A DNA stretch of 64,000 nt from Trichobilharzia szidati (taxonomy: Eukaryota > Platyhelminthes > Trematoda > Strigeidida > Schistosomatidae), in the NCBI GenBank assembly GCA_944472155.2, contig OX235279.1, positions 160,168,199 through 160,232,198 of the forward strand, read 5' to 3'. The number at the start of each line of letters is the position of its first letter. The stretch's first letter is position 1. The translations under genes and the position numbers were made by a program. Below, piece after piece: positions 1-11,464 of this stretch. Below the pieces are notes generated by a model. That model was not told where the DNA came from. It saw nothing but the letters and a program-made list of their open reading frames with translations, and did not search any database.

Positions 1-1464
1 AAGTCAATCCTCTGACTTTCCTTGGTCATCCCATATCTTGTCGATTTCTAAGAAAATGTTCCGTCTATCCACCTCCTACATTAGGAAGTTAAGACAATCT
101 AGAGTCACTAGACTTCTACTTTTACAGTTTTGTTAACTCATTCATCTTACCTATTATACTTTTCTGCTTCTCCTCAGTCTTCTCTGGGCTACTCAAAAAA
201 GACTATGTCATACTGTGCAGGGTATAAAAGGTTGTCAGTAGGGCGAGTAATTGTGCCACTTAGTCAGCTTGTAACTATTATAGTCGATAGACACCTGAAC
301 TCATGTGAGAAATGGTCCAAATCGACATTGTTCGACTCAAAACACCCTCTCTATTCTCAATTCTCCCCTTCCTTGTATCTCATCAAGTAGGACTATCAGC
401 CATTATAGAAGAATATCTGCTCGTACAACCAAGTACAGAAACTCAACGATACCATATTTGGCTTTTTTATTCTCTCCTATTTGTAATCTATGGTGACACT
501 ATTTCAAAACACTCACATAATTTAGCTACTAACATTATTTTACACTTTTTGTATATTTTTGACTCTACTGTCACTGCAAATACCCAAAAACTGCTATTAT
601 CAATCCTGTAATATTATTTTATCTATTTTTGTTTTTGCTGTTGTCGAGTAAATTAGATGCATTGCTGTACCGAACGCTGAAAATTCCACACTGTATCGTA
701 AGTACTGTTTTGACATAAAGCAAATTATCACTATTACGAATTCTTCTACACCCTAGTATAAATAAGCACAAAGCATTCGATCCCATATTATATTAGCACA
801 TTTTCGTGGTTGCTGATGGAAAATTTGTGTCACATGCCATTGACCTAATCACTACTCCTTATCACCTTCGAGGAACAGAAATATCACTTAGATACTCCCG
901 CTTATCAATGCTGTGGAGAATAATGTTCCCTCTGTTTTGTCTCCCTCGATACACCGCAACTTGAACTAATCCACTCCTGCGCAAAGCCCTACATCTATCC
1001 GTCAATCAGATGAGAAGCCAAGGCGGTCTTTCAACTCTCTCTCTCTCCCAATTTGTGTATCCGGGTGATTGCATAAAGGTCAATCGACAGAACTTCGTTT
1101 ATTATTTTTTTCAATATGAGAATATGATCCGGTTGTTTGTGCAGTAATCAATAGACCAAGGATACAATCTCCCCCCCCCCACCAAGGAAATAAGTAGTAT
1201 TGTTGTCTTAACATGTCTATTGCTTCAAGGATACACTCATAATTGCAATTCAACAACTTATATACAAATAATGACTTAAACTGTAACACAATGAGAACTG
1301 TTAACTCAGTCAACTTCGGCTAACAGTAAATATCACTAAGCAGTGAGGCGAGCCAATTAAAACTAGCTTAGAATGATCGCTTACTGTTAAGACAACTTAA
1401 ACACACGTCAGTTAGCTGGCTTGTTTAAGTATCCTCCTTCAACTTAAAACAAACAGAACGCATA
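1..1464. other. Non-genic stretch with one dispersed repeat
   Basis: No reading frame here looks like a gene; open frames are short and low complexity. The stretch holds the 300-760 repeat listed separately and a short C-run near 1171-1180. Confidence 0.5.
300..760 (+). repeat. Dispersed repeat, copy 1 of 2
   Basis: This stretch resembles 44370-45005 at intervals along its whole length. Shared landmarks are a 'caattctccccttccttgta'-type segment, an 'actcaacgataccat'/'actcaaccatacc' segment and an end reading 'aagcaaattat'. No coding capacity is visible. The class is unknown; it could be a SINE or the non-coding end of a retroelement. The two copies are clearly diverged. Confidence 0.5.
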
Positions 1465-1467
1465 TAA

Positions 1468-1474
1468 AAGTTTA
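1468..1474 (-). terminator. Candidate poly(A) signal for the membrane protein gene
   Basis: The complement of 'tttatt' at this position reads AATAAA on the minus strand, about 165 bases past the stop at 1638. Placement fits a 3' UTR, but the region is AT-rich, so this is weak evidence. Confidence 0.3.
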
Positions 1475-1637
1475 TTTAATCAATGATTAATATCACATAA
1501 AACATAGAAGATAGAAAAATAATAATAATAATAAAGATTCTGGAGAAAGACACAAAGTATATATATTTACAAACGAATACACCCAGCATTTACATAGGTA
1601 GAAGACACCTCAGCTTACAAAAGCACCTGAAATCCTC

Positions 1638-2132
1638 TTAATTCAATACAGCTCGTCTTGGCGGCATTGGCAATCTCTGTTGATTTGTCAACTGTTTCGG
1701 AAATTCTACTTCATCACCATCATTCAATGAAGCAGAATCGAATTTATTCGCAGGTGTACACACCGATGAAGAGAATGAATTGTAAGCACCTTCTTGAACG
1801 TTGAAGGATGTAGACTCAAAACTGGAATCCTCTTGATTCCACTGTTTTTTAAATTCGTATAATGTCAGATTCATACTGTTGAGTCCCTTATTTGTATGGA
1901 TAATTCTGACAGTAGCTACTGCTAAGGTGACACAACCAGAGAGAATAATAGGAATGCCAACATACGATATAGATAAATGGGAACTATGACCACCATTGGT
2001 CAGTCCGAAGCAAATGCCTAACGTGACAAGAACAATGCCTCCAAGAATGGTACAAATGCTTGTAACAAGAAGAACATTTGCAGGAGCAATAACAGTACGA
2101 CAATCGGCTGAACAATTTTCAGGGACTTTCAT
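1638..2132 (-). CDS. Small two-pass membrane protein (unknown family)
   Basis: A 164-residue protein from an ATG at 2130-2132, in a single uninterrupted frame. Two hydrophobic segments are clear: about residues 20-44 (VLLVTSICTILGGIVLV...) and 57-78 (YVGIPIILSGCVTLAVATV). They are joined by a short Gly/Ser/His loop. A polar tail of roughly 86 residues, rich in Ser, Asn and Glu, ends in PMPPRRAVLN. The hydrophobic segments look like membrane helices, and the tail may be cytosolic. The N-terminus has two Cys residues before the first helix. I do not recognise the family. It could be a complete single-exon gene or the 3' coding exon of a longer one. A possible poly(A) signal lies about 165 bases past the stop. 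Confidence 0.6.
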   Translation of the reverse strand: MKVPENCSADCRTVIAPANVLLVTSICTILGGIVLVTLGICFGLTNGGHSSHLSISYVGIPIILSGCVTLAVATVRIIHTNKGLNSMNLTLYEFKKQWNQEDSSFESTSFNVQEGAYNSFSSSVCTPANKFDSASLNDGDEVEFPKQLTNQQRLPMPPRRAVLN

Positions 2133-2594
2133 AATCCAAAAGGAATTTAATACCGAAAGGTGATCTGAAAAAGAAATTCAGTTTTGGTACATTGTTAAGC
2201 ATTGTTTGAAATTATTAATAAGAAAAAACCAAAAGAAGTACAATGATAAGAACAGAAAGGGAACTACGGAACATCGGCCCTTTTATCTTGCCGCGTAAAG
2301 GACGACAAATTTATCAAGAGCCATTGATTTTATCAGCCATTACGTTTCTATTGAGTAACTCTGGATAGATGTGTAATCCAGCTAGATATATGAAGGTGCT
2401 AAATGTTAACAATAAGTATTATCAGTCGAAAAAACCTCACCATTCGTTTTACACGATAATGAGTTAACTAGTAGCATTACTGTCAAGAGAATACTAACAC
2501 GCTAGTCTGTATTATTGTTTACCTATTTAATACTATGCCTTTCACTTCAGTATTTACGTCATGTCATTATTCTCAGGCGTTGGTTTGTAGTGAT
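2133..2594. other. Upstream region of the membrane protein gene
   Basis: AT-rich sequence with no coding capacity. It would contain the 5' UTR and promoter of the minus-strand gene if that gene is single-exon. No promoter motif stands out. Confidence 0.35.
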
Positions 2595-2815
2595 TTGATT
2601 GGTAACGAGCTGACATCAGTTAGAGAACCACTAGAATACCGCGAAGTACTGGACAGATGTTTCGTCCTAGTTTGGGACTCCTCGTCGGTATACGCCCACC
2701 GAGGTTCGAGCTCAGGACCTCCCAGGTACAAGGCAAGCTCGTAGACCGTTCACCCACTGGGACATGATCCACTGGCCTATGCATTCCAACTTCTGCCAAT
2801 TCGCGATATATGGAG
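2595..2815 (-). repeat. tRNA-like SINE with hammerhead-like 3' module
   Basis: Read on the minus strand, a tRNA-like head ('cactgggacatg' complement, then a B-box-like 'ggtcctgagctcgaac' stretch near 2705-2725) is followed by the hammerhead-like module at 2657-2695. The tail reads 'ctgatgtcagctcgttacc'. The same family recurs at least eight more times in the window. This copy is head-to-head with the plus-strand copy at 2840-2975. Confidence 0.6.
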
Positions 2816-2839
2816 CAGCTACCAGTCGTCGTCGAGTAA

Positions 2840-2975
2840 CCACTGAAAAGTTCCGGGGTTCAAACCCAGGTGGGTGCATACTCATGAAGATCCCCAAACT
2901 AGGACGAAACAGCTGTCCCGTACTTCATGTTCCTTCAAATGGTTCTCTAATTGATATCAGCTCGTGATCAAATCT
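2840..2975 (+). repeat. SINE fragment, inverted relative to neighbour
   Basis: Contains the B-box-like 'ggggttcaaacccagg', then the hammerhead-like module 'ccccaaactaggacgaaaca' followed by 'gctgtcc'. The family tail 'ggttctctaattgatatcag' follows. The 5' half of the tRNA-like head is missing. Confidence 0.6.
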
Positions 2976-3272
2976 GCATCATAACACATCATATTAAGTC
3001 AGGTTTATAGCCTTATACATTAAACAATCTGAGTAACTGAATCGCACTATCTTACACCTGTGATCTCCTGAGACAGCTGTGTGATTCATCGCCTACAGAA
3101 ATATGCTGACCAACTGACACACCTTTAAGAAAAATAAGAACAATCGCACTGGACCCAAACTACCGGCTGAAAATAGTTTGTCGGGATGAAAACCTACACA
3201 AATGAAGATTCAGTTGACGTACCTCTTCAGAATTCAGTTCAGTAGTTCAATCTTACTCGTCAAAACTACAAC

Positions 3273-3770
3273 TAAAACACACTACCACCTAGCATACTAA
3301 GTTGCGTCTTCCTAGAATCAAAAGGATTTATAAATGACTGACTGGTTTCAACGTAGAAGCATGCATAGATGTGTAGCAGTTCGAGTTGCCACACTCCCTT
3401 CATGTACCACACAAAGCAAGAGGAGAGTGTAAAGAGAGGTTCAAAGGAGACATAATAAACAGAAGTATGAGGGAAAAGGAATAATAATATAGAAGAATGG
3501 TGGAGTTTTATTGGATGTGACAAACCAGAAAGAGTGAACGCTTCTGCGCCATTGAGAACGAGGATTTCGGACCATATCACCACCAATAGTCTCTAGCCAT
3601 TCGTTCTTAACATCCCGAGGACTCCACTCAGGTAGGCAGTCAGTCTATACCTCCTTACGTGGTTTAAACTAACTGTTATGGATTTCACTGACTGACTGCT
3701 TGACTACCACTAGCTCTTTTCCAACCCAATCCTATGTCAACTAGCATCACCAGTCAACGAAAGAGATGAT
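3273..3770 (-). mobile_element. 3' end of an RTE-like LINE (family X), decayed
   Basis: Read on the minus strand, this matches the 3' ends at 10023-10649 and 50850-51945. Shared features are the C-terminal coding remnant ('ggaaaagagctagtggtagt') and an AT-rich 3' UTR ending near 3340. The frame is broken by stops. It is a 5'-truncated dead copy. Confidence 0.6.
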
Positions 3771-3774
3771 GTAT

Positions 3775-4194
3775 AAATGTGCACTGGCGAACATGAATGT
3801 ATCTATGCATTATGCAAATGGGTTTGTTATACTATCTCATCCCTGACAGACAAAGCAAAATTCCAATCATTGACTAATTAGTCTTGTAAACGAATTCCAA
3901 TGTTTGTTTGATATGCCAACAAAGAAACTATAACTTGGGTCCTCAAGATTCTACTAATCATAGCTTAGACTCTTGATGACATTCCCCTCGATTGTAATTT
4001 TATCACAGAGTTCGGAAGCTTTGCAAGTCCATATGTAACAAAAGTCGTATAGAATATGAAACATGATGGACTGCCCATATTGCCCCCACAAGACCGATCA
4101 CATACAAAAAGTAGAACTTAAATAAATGGTGGTATACCGAAAATGATAAAAATATATTTACGGCAGCTGAAAACCCTTTCAAATACTTCTACGA
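3775..4194. other. Non-genic spacer
   Basis: No coding frame, RNA gene or recognisable repeat seen. Confidence 0.4.
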
Positions 4195-5995
4195 CTTTTT
4201 CATATCAGGCAGTAATACACAAGAGTTCTGCGAGGTTACTCTCTATACCATAGTAGACAATGCTGTGGCTCAAAGACTGCCGCCAGGGCTTACGACGTTC
4301 CACACTAAGTTCTTATTCTTCTCAGTGGCAGCTGCATAGTTGCCATTAACAGGTATATTCACCATGTTTGTGTCTCAGACTAGGCTATCCAAGGACTTGA
4401 AAGATGCAGTTGTAGGCTCCATCTCCGTAGAGGGGAACATGCAGTTTGTAACATATTTCCGAACAGATGACCCTGCTTCTATAATTTTCAAAAACAGTGG
4501 GTGTGATATACCCCTATTACTTCGTAAATTCTTCTCAATATCTATGGACACTGGCACTTACCCTAATGAGTGGAAAACTGGCTTCATAATTCCACACTAT
4601 AAATCCGGTGATAAGGCAAACGTCCGCAATTACAGACCTATAAATATAACCCCAGTTGTCTCGCGAATCATGGAGAAAGTTGTCAAAGATCAATTGTCAG
4701 ACTATCTACTTAGGGAAGATCTTGTTACAAGGTCTCAACACGGATTTCTCAAAAATAGGTCTTGCGTAACTTGCCACTTCGACTTTTTCAACTGCATCAC
4801 TAGTAGTCGCGATGCACGTAAGCTAGTTGTTGTTCTCTACTTCGATATATCTAGGGCATTTGACATGGTATCTCACAGTATTATCTTTGAGAAGCTGTAT
4901 TCATGTGGGATTCGCAATCCATTACTGAACTGGTTAAAATCATTTCTAAGCAACAGGGTGCAAATAACCAAGGTTGGATCTGTATTGTCTCATCCTAGGC
5001 AGATCACAAGTGGGGTTGTGCAAGGTAGTGTCCTAGGTCCACTTTTATTTACGGTCTACATTAACAGCATTTGCAACTGCTTCACCTCAGGTAAATCATT
5101 CCTCAAAGTCGTTTACTCCTGCTACGCTCATGAATTAAGCGATATGGTAAATAAAATACATCTTGAACTAAGTAGTCTCGCAACGTGGTGTGCTGAATCC
5201 TGTCTAAAGTTCAACATTGACAAATGCGGCTGGATTTGTATCGGTAACAGTAACCTTGACCTAAATCTTGAAATAAATGGGCGTAAACTAACCAAGCTCA
5301 ACTCAGCCGTAGATCTCGGTATCAGATACTCTAGTAACTTAACGTTCTCTGAACAAACTGATTATGCCAGACGTAAAACACGAAGGCTACTAGGATGCAT
5401 AACTTGCAATTTCTTTTGTTGTGAAACTAGGGTTTTATTATATAAAGTATGTGTCCGACCTATTTTAGAATACCGCCCGTTTATTCTTAGCGGACTCAGG
5501 CAAAATGACAATCTTAAATTGAGGGGAGTGCAACGGCAATTCACCATAAGAACTCTTAGTTTAGAAAGTGGTCTCGAATACTATGAACGTTGCGACAGAC
5601 TAAGTTTAGAACCACTCTGGAAAAGACGTCTTAAGGGGAACCTGATTTTTTACTACAAGCTAACTAATCTGCTCGTGCACTCCTCCGAGCCAATAATTAA
5701 ACCTACCGCTGTCATCAGTTACAATCTTAGAAATCATCACAACCTAGCTGCTATAGAGCATTGTCAGACTTAAATGCAGTATAACTTCTTCTTAAATAAG
5801 TTTTCAGTCATTTGGAATAGACTTCCAGCTGATGTGCGCGATGCAAACACTCGCAGTGTTCATCTCCTCAGTCACCAGACTGCTCAAAGATGACAATTCA
5901 CTTCTGCGTCTGACTCTTACACCCTCTTTTTCACCCTACATAGATATTTTAAGTTCATTAAACGTGTAGTTACAACAAACTGCAATTATAAATCT
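4195..5995 (+). mobile_element. LINE reverse transcriptase remnant (family 2)
   Basis: An open frame at 4340-5773 encodes 477 residues of a non-LTR reverse transcriptase. Visible motifs in order are WKTGFIIPHYKSGD, NYRPINITPVVSRIMEKVV, QHGFLKNRSCVT, VVLYFDISRAFDMVSH (motif A, with the catalytic Asp) and GVVQGSVLGPLLF. The expected YADD box (motif C) reads YSCYAHEL, so the second catalytic Asp pair is gone and the enzyme cannot be active. After the stop the family C-terminus continues in frame (FSVIWNRLPADV) to about 5900. The endonuclease half is missing. The segment just before WKTGF matches the end of the minus-strand element at 24150-27770, so both belong to one family. CR1/jockey-like is the nearest general class. 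Confidence 0.8.
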
Positions 5996-5999
5996 TTAT

Positions 6000-7035
6000 A
6001 TTATTGGAAGTACATGATAGACATTTTTACACAGGACAATAATATTAGTTCACACAATATAAAAGTTAGCATCACGGGACTAGTTAGTTAATGCACCAAA
6101 ATAACCATAGTTACTAAACAGAATATAAATGTATATATACATATTGATCACTCCTTAAGGACTCCACTTGCTTTCTTTTGCGTTGCTGTTGTTTGTCTTC
6201 TTTTGTCTCACCATTTTAGCTTCAATTTGACTTTTTCAATGAGAATGAAGAATGTGGACATTTGACCATTTACAATGACAGATGATCTGCAAACATTATT
6301 GGTCCCATATCTAACAATTCCCTCGTGAATTATGCATTACATTTCCCCACGACGCAACCTGGATTACAGTTGTGAAATATACCTTTATACCAATAAAAAG
6401 TATTGATTTATAATACTTCACGATTGTAACCTACAACATAACTGATTGTGTCTGCAAAAATAGCTTGCATTTCTTGAAAACACCCGTTTATAAGAAAATA
6501 TAAACTGTCATTATTATTAGTCTACATTCAGTACTATTCACTTGTGATGTTACGATGAAAATGCTGACAAAAGTATACAAGTGTATTGCCCATTTTAAAT
6601 TATTATCAAATTTGGATATAAATCAAGAATAAGACTCGATGCCGTACACACCAAAGTTATATGGGGGAATTACTTCAAGCTTTATTTTTTTTCCCAAGTA
6701 TTTGTAATCCATCCAGAACATACGTGGGTTTTTTTTGTTAATGCGAAGACAATATTTCTATATTTCTTGATGTGCTCCATTGAATGACTAGTTATCATAT
6801 TGTTCCCATAGACAAAATGACTGCAACCACATTATTTAACCATGAACCAAATTTATGTAATTTAAATAATGCTTATCCATGCCTGTACAATTGGTGTGTC
6901 CTACACACGTAGGAAAAAATGTATTTTATTAAATTACTATTATTAAATATGCTTACTAATCGTATATGTAATTTATCATATTGATGATGCCTGTAAACTG
7001 GCGTCCCTCATGTACAAAATGAGAATACATTATTA
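6000..7035. other. AT-rich non-genic spacer
   Basis: No coding frame or recognisable repeat was seen; several short poly-T and ATT runs. Confidence 0.4.
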
Positions 7036-7039
7036 CTAT

Positions 7040-8300
7040 CATTATTATTATATTGTCGCTAAGGTGTTAAAGAAAATTGTTAAGGAGCGCATACTAGCTC
7101 ATGTGGAGAAACATGACCTAATGGAAGAGGAACAGCACAGATTCACACCAGGGCAATCCTGCCTAACGAATCCGTTGACGGCTAAGAAAAAATTATGTGG
7201 AGCCACGGATAGTAACCTGCTGACTGATGTAGTTTTTATTGATTCTAGTAAAGCAATCAGTAAGGTGCCTCATTTAGGTCTCAGTAGACAGAAAGAGTTC
7301 CGATTAGCTAACAGCTTACGTGGTTGGTTTAGGGACTGCCAAGCGGGTAGGCAAGTAAATGACATATTCTCGCAGTAAGGGTGCAGTAGGACACGATTTC
7401 AGACCAATTACTGTTCTTAATGTACATTAACAAACTACCGAAAATCTTTGTCTGCATTTGCGGACGATACTAAGACCTGGGGAACTGTAAGTAATTATGA
7501 CGACGACAGCCTGACCTTACAAAATGAATCAGACAAACTAAACAAATGGTTCAACCGGTGGAGTTTAGGAATCAATTCCAAGAAGTGAGGTGATGCGCCA
7601 AGTCTAGAAATTTTATTCGACGTACCTCCTGAGGAAAACAGAGTTACCCAAAATTAAAGGACAAGAAATCAGGGAGTTACTTCCAGTCATGACCTAAAAA
7701 CAGATGGAGCCAAGGCTTTCTGAACACTGTGGACAATTAGAAGGACTTTTGAATGCTGAGATGAGATTACGTTTAAGGTACTCTTGTGAGCATATGTTAG
7801 ACACCAACTAATAGGTGCTATCATGAAGTGGTGGTCGAGCTTGCATATTGGAATGACCAACGAGCTACACTGGTTAGAACTAATGTTCCCAGAGGTCCCA
7901 CCATGCGACTAGACTAAAAGTAGTATAGTATAAGATGTTTACACTATGCTGGGGGTCTGTGGAAAAAGTTGTACTGCTAGGGAACAGGGATGTAACAGCA
8001 GTAAGATGTTACCCTCAGATTTCCAGCATGCCAGTTATGCTGCCTCTCTACTTTGGAGAGCAGGGGTTAGAAATGGTCGACCCGAAAATTTCACATCCCG
8101 ACCTACTGTACGGTGGTCCTAAAACGGACACAACTCTAAAAACCGCCCTTAAGCAGTTGTACCCTCGGCTCTGCGGTCACGCAGAAAGCACCAGTCAGTC
8201 AAAGCCCATTCTGAATACTGCATACAGGCAGTTGACCCATGCTTCAAGGGGCTAGAATTCTTGGTAAGAGTACAGTTAGTAGGTAGCAGGATAGTTAGAA
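7040..8300 (+). mobile_element. Decayed CR1-type reverse transcriptase fragment, interrupted
   Basis: Frames at 7040-7560 read as a CR1-type RT. Visible are VLKKIVKERILAHVEKHDLM, QHRFTPGQSC (for QHGFRPGRSC), DVVFIDSSKAISKVPH (motif A, with Asp-to-Ser decay at AFD) and, after a frame change, SLSAFADDTKTW (motif C, intact). The C-terminal part resumes near 8205 as EYCIQAVDPCFKG. About 400 unrelated bases (roughly 7800-8200) lie between the halves and look like an insertion of unknown type. Many stops and shifts show it is a dead copy. It is related to the minus-strand copy at 9360-11460. Confidence 0.7.
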
Positions 8301-9355
8301 GTATTTCGCATATCATTTATAAGAGGATGGAAAATCCAAACCTCTTTTCATTAACATCCGTAAGAGGATGCGACTTATTTTGGTTTACGCTGTAATAAAT
8401 GGTTTGGGTACTGAAGTTTCTAACCTTTCCTCTTTTTTAAAGCTACCTCTGTCACCTCGTCATAAGAGGTTGTTTAAATGGAGTCGAACAAAATACAAGA
8501 GGAATTCATGTTTTCACACAGAGTGGTCAACAACTAGAACCCCTTACTTGATCAATCGGTATCGACTCCATTTATGAGGAGTTGTATCTCTAAAGAAATA
8601 TAAGTTCCAAAAGTAACATATCTTACAAGAGTATACTGTTCTTTATCACTGAATCTGAGTCAACAGCCCTTTTTTGGCTTCTTCCAATACTTTTCCTTAG
8701 AGTGGCGGTTTGTACTTCATCTTCGAGCACAGTTATACTTTGATGTATCAGTCATTCCTTAAGGGATGCGATTGTAAATTATTCACAGGTAGATGTAATT
8801 ACCTCATGTCATCAGATTCGTCTTCATCACATTATTTTTCCGAACAACTTTTTTCCTTTATAGTACCGTTACATACTTCTTCCGTCGTTTTTTTTTGACC
8901 ACTTTACCGAAACGTGACTGGTCTGTGCGAAGCTATAGATTAAGTTTTTTAGCCAGCCACTATTCATTACATTCCAATGACCAAATGGAGACGATAGTCT
9001 TCTGTAAAATGAACTAAATAATAAAATGAGTTATCAATGGTATGAAATATTACAACACTAATGATTCTTATTAATGTGTTGTTTACGAAAAGGACGAACA
9101 ACTAGTTCTCCATGAAAAAGCGGAATGTCGTGTACTACTAATATGGAATTGGCTAATTGAACTTTTGTGTTGAATTTAAAGAAACAAATGAGCACTAACG
9201 GCGGGACTTCTTTTGGAGTGAATATATGTGGAAACGAACTTTAAATTTTCCACTGGCAGACAGGGGTTTTCATTTTCATGAGATAAAAATAATGTTGTAG
9301 TAGCACACACCGAAGAGTGTATCATAACTTACATATATGTTTGTCGGTTGGGCCT
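8300..9355. other. Non-genic spacer
   Basis: No coding frame or repeat recognised. Confidence 0.4.
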
Positions 9356-10011
9356 GTAGTAGATTCAGATTATAAGGATAGAAGGCTTTTATTGCCTATG
9401 TTAATCCTTGCGATATATATCTCTGCAAAGATCTAGTTTCTCTTTGAAAGCGTTAACCGATGGAGCTGTTACTACCAAATCAGGTAAGGAGTTCCAGTTG
9501 TTGAATACTCTGTGAGAGAATCTACACTCCACACGTATTTTGTTCGGCCTCAGTTTGAGCACCTTGTGGTGACCCCGTAAATATATCCTAAAAGGAGAGA
9601 ATTGGATTAAAAGGTCAATCCCGAAATCACCCTTTCATTTACGGTAAGCCAAAATTAAGTTGCCTCTCCACCTTCGGTATGATAGTGGGAAGAGATTTAG
9701 ATTCTCCATTCTCTTATCTCTCTAGTTTGGTTCCTACCCTCTGTACTCTTTCCAGGATATGTGCCTCCTTTTTAGAGCATGGACTCGCCACTTGTATGCA
9801 GTATTCTAGACGAGGTCTGACATATGTTGCATAGAGTACTTGGAACATACCCTCGTCTAATCGTTTGAAATCCATTCGAAGTACCCATAGCATTCGAAAG
9901 GTCTTAGCTGCGGCTCCATTACAATTTGCCATTGTTTTCAAGTCATGGCTTACAATAATTCTTAAGTCCTTTTGTCCCTTAATATATGGCAGTACAGTGT
10001 GTCCTTGGGAG

Positions 10012-10022
10012 TGCGACGACCT
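10012..10022. repeat. Target-site duplication (left)
   Basis: TGCGACGACCT, identical to 10650-10660, flanks the nested LINE fragment. Confidence 0.75.
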
Positions 10023-10649
10023 CGGTCGGTCGGTTTTCGACATAGAACTTTGCACATGTGTGCGGCAGTTCAAGTCGCCACAATCTGTGTAGCACGCAAA
10101 GCAAGAGAAGGAAGTAGAAGAAATGCATAATATAGACAGTAAACAGAGGTGTGAGACAAAGGAATAGTAATAACGGAGAACAAAACAGTTTAATTGGAAA
10201 TCATAAGTCACAAGGAGTGGATGCATCTGCGCTAGCCACTGAGAACGATTTTGAGCCATGTCACCAATTGTTTCCAACCATTGGTTTTTACCATCCCGAG
10301 GGCCCCAACCAGGAAGTCTACATCTTCCTACGTAGCTTAGATTAACTGTTTTGGATTTCATTGATTGGTGCCATGTTTTCGTTTGACCGCCGTTAGCTCT
10401 TTTCCAGCCTGGCCCTATATCAGCTAACATTGCCCGTCGAGGAAGGCGATGACTAGGCATACGTAGCACATGTCCTAACCATCTTAGTCGAAGTAATTTC
10501 ACCGTTTCGTCGACTGATTTCCCCGCCTTACCTAGCACTCGACGCCTAACCTCAATATTGCTCACCTTATCATACCACTTCACGCGAGAGATAGAACGCA
10601 GACACCTATGATCGAAGAAAACTAATCTTTTCATGTCTTCTGCTCTCAA
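10023..10649 (-). mobile_element. RTE-like LINE 3' end (family X) nested in the CR1 copy
   Basis: A 5'-truncated insertion on the minus strand, bounded on both sides by TGCGACGACCT (10012-10022 and 10650-10660). The CR1 frame resumes beyond each side. It encodes the LINE C-terminus LRLRWLGHVLRMPSHRLPRR, then GGQTKTWHQSM, then RLPGWGPRDGKNQWLETIG. A 3' UTR shared with 3273-3770 and 50850-51945 follows. The family has a C-terminus typical of trematode RTE-like elements; the clade name is inference. Confidence 0.8.
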
Positions 10650-10660
10650 TGCGACGACCT
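10650..10660. repeat. Target-site duplication (right)
   Basis: TGCGACGACCT, identical to 10012-10022. Confidence 0.75.
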
Positions 10661-11464
10661 AGGTGCATTACCGTGCTGTTCTTGGAGCTAATTTCCAGAA
10701 TCCAAAGGTTAGCTCATTCACCTCAATTATCTAGATCGTTTTGTAGTACCAACCTATCATCGTTGCTGTTTACGGTTTTCCAAAACCTTATATCATCCTC
10801 AAATGATAAGGAAGATGAGGTAAGAATTTTCGCCACTTCATTTACGTATAATAGGAATAGCAGGAGGCCAAGTAGAGTTCCCTGGGGTACTCCACTGAGT
10901 ACTACTTTCTAACCTGACAGTACACCATTAACCTTTACCTTCTATCCATCAGGTAATCGCTAAACAACTCACATAAGTGTTGGTCAAATCCAAAACGTTT
11001 GAGTTTACTAAGAAGACCTACATGGGATACCTCATCGAATGCTTTACTAAGATCGATAAAGACAACGTCCAGTAGATGGTTCTTATCCCTGGCTTCGACC
11101 CAATCTTCCCTAGCTAACAGTAAGTTTGTCAGGTAGGATCGTCCTGTGTCGGAATCCATGCTGTTCCACTGCCAGTAAGCCATGTTTCTCCATATTAGCT
11201 AAGAGCTGATCCCTTTGCTATAATGCAGGTCAGACTTATAGGCCGATAGTGAGATATTAACTGTCTGTTTCAAACTTTGAAGATGGGGCTGATAAAAGCA
11301 TCTTTCCAGTCCCTGGGCAGCCTAACCTGAGTCAGAAACATTTGAAAAATCACCGCAAATGGAATGTGTGTTATATCCGCCAAGGCAGTGTTAGGATGAA
11401 CTTCAGATGTTTCCGAGACTTTAAAGTACTTTTCACTACAATGAGACCAGCCTAATTATTTAAG

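Larger units (their letters stand above)
9360..11460 (-). mobile_element. Decayed CR1-type LINE copy carrying a nested insertion
   Basis: Read from high to low coordinates, the fragments follow CR1 order. RT motif A is DVVFIDLSKAFDEVSHVG (11035-11090). GVPQGT and a decayed motif C follow near 10860. Then come the thumb/C-terminal pieces YATYVRPRLEYCIQ and AHILERVQR (9720-9850) and the C-terminal FNNWNSLPD region near 9490. The endonuclease part is absent and several stops interrupt the frame. A second LINE fragment at 10023-10649 splits it and is flanked by an 11-base duplication. The RT sequence resembles that of the intact element at 13378-16212 in motif order but is a different subfamily. 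Confidence 0.75.
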
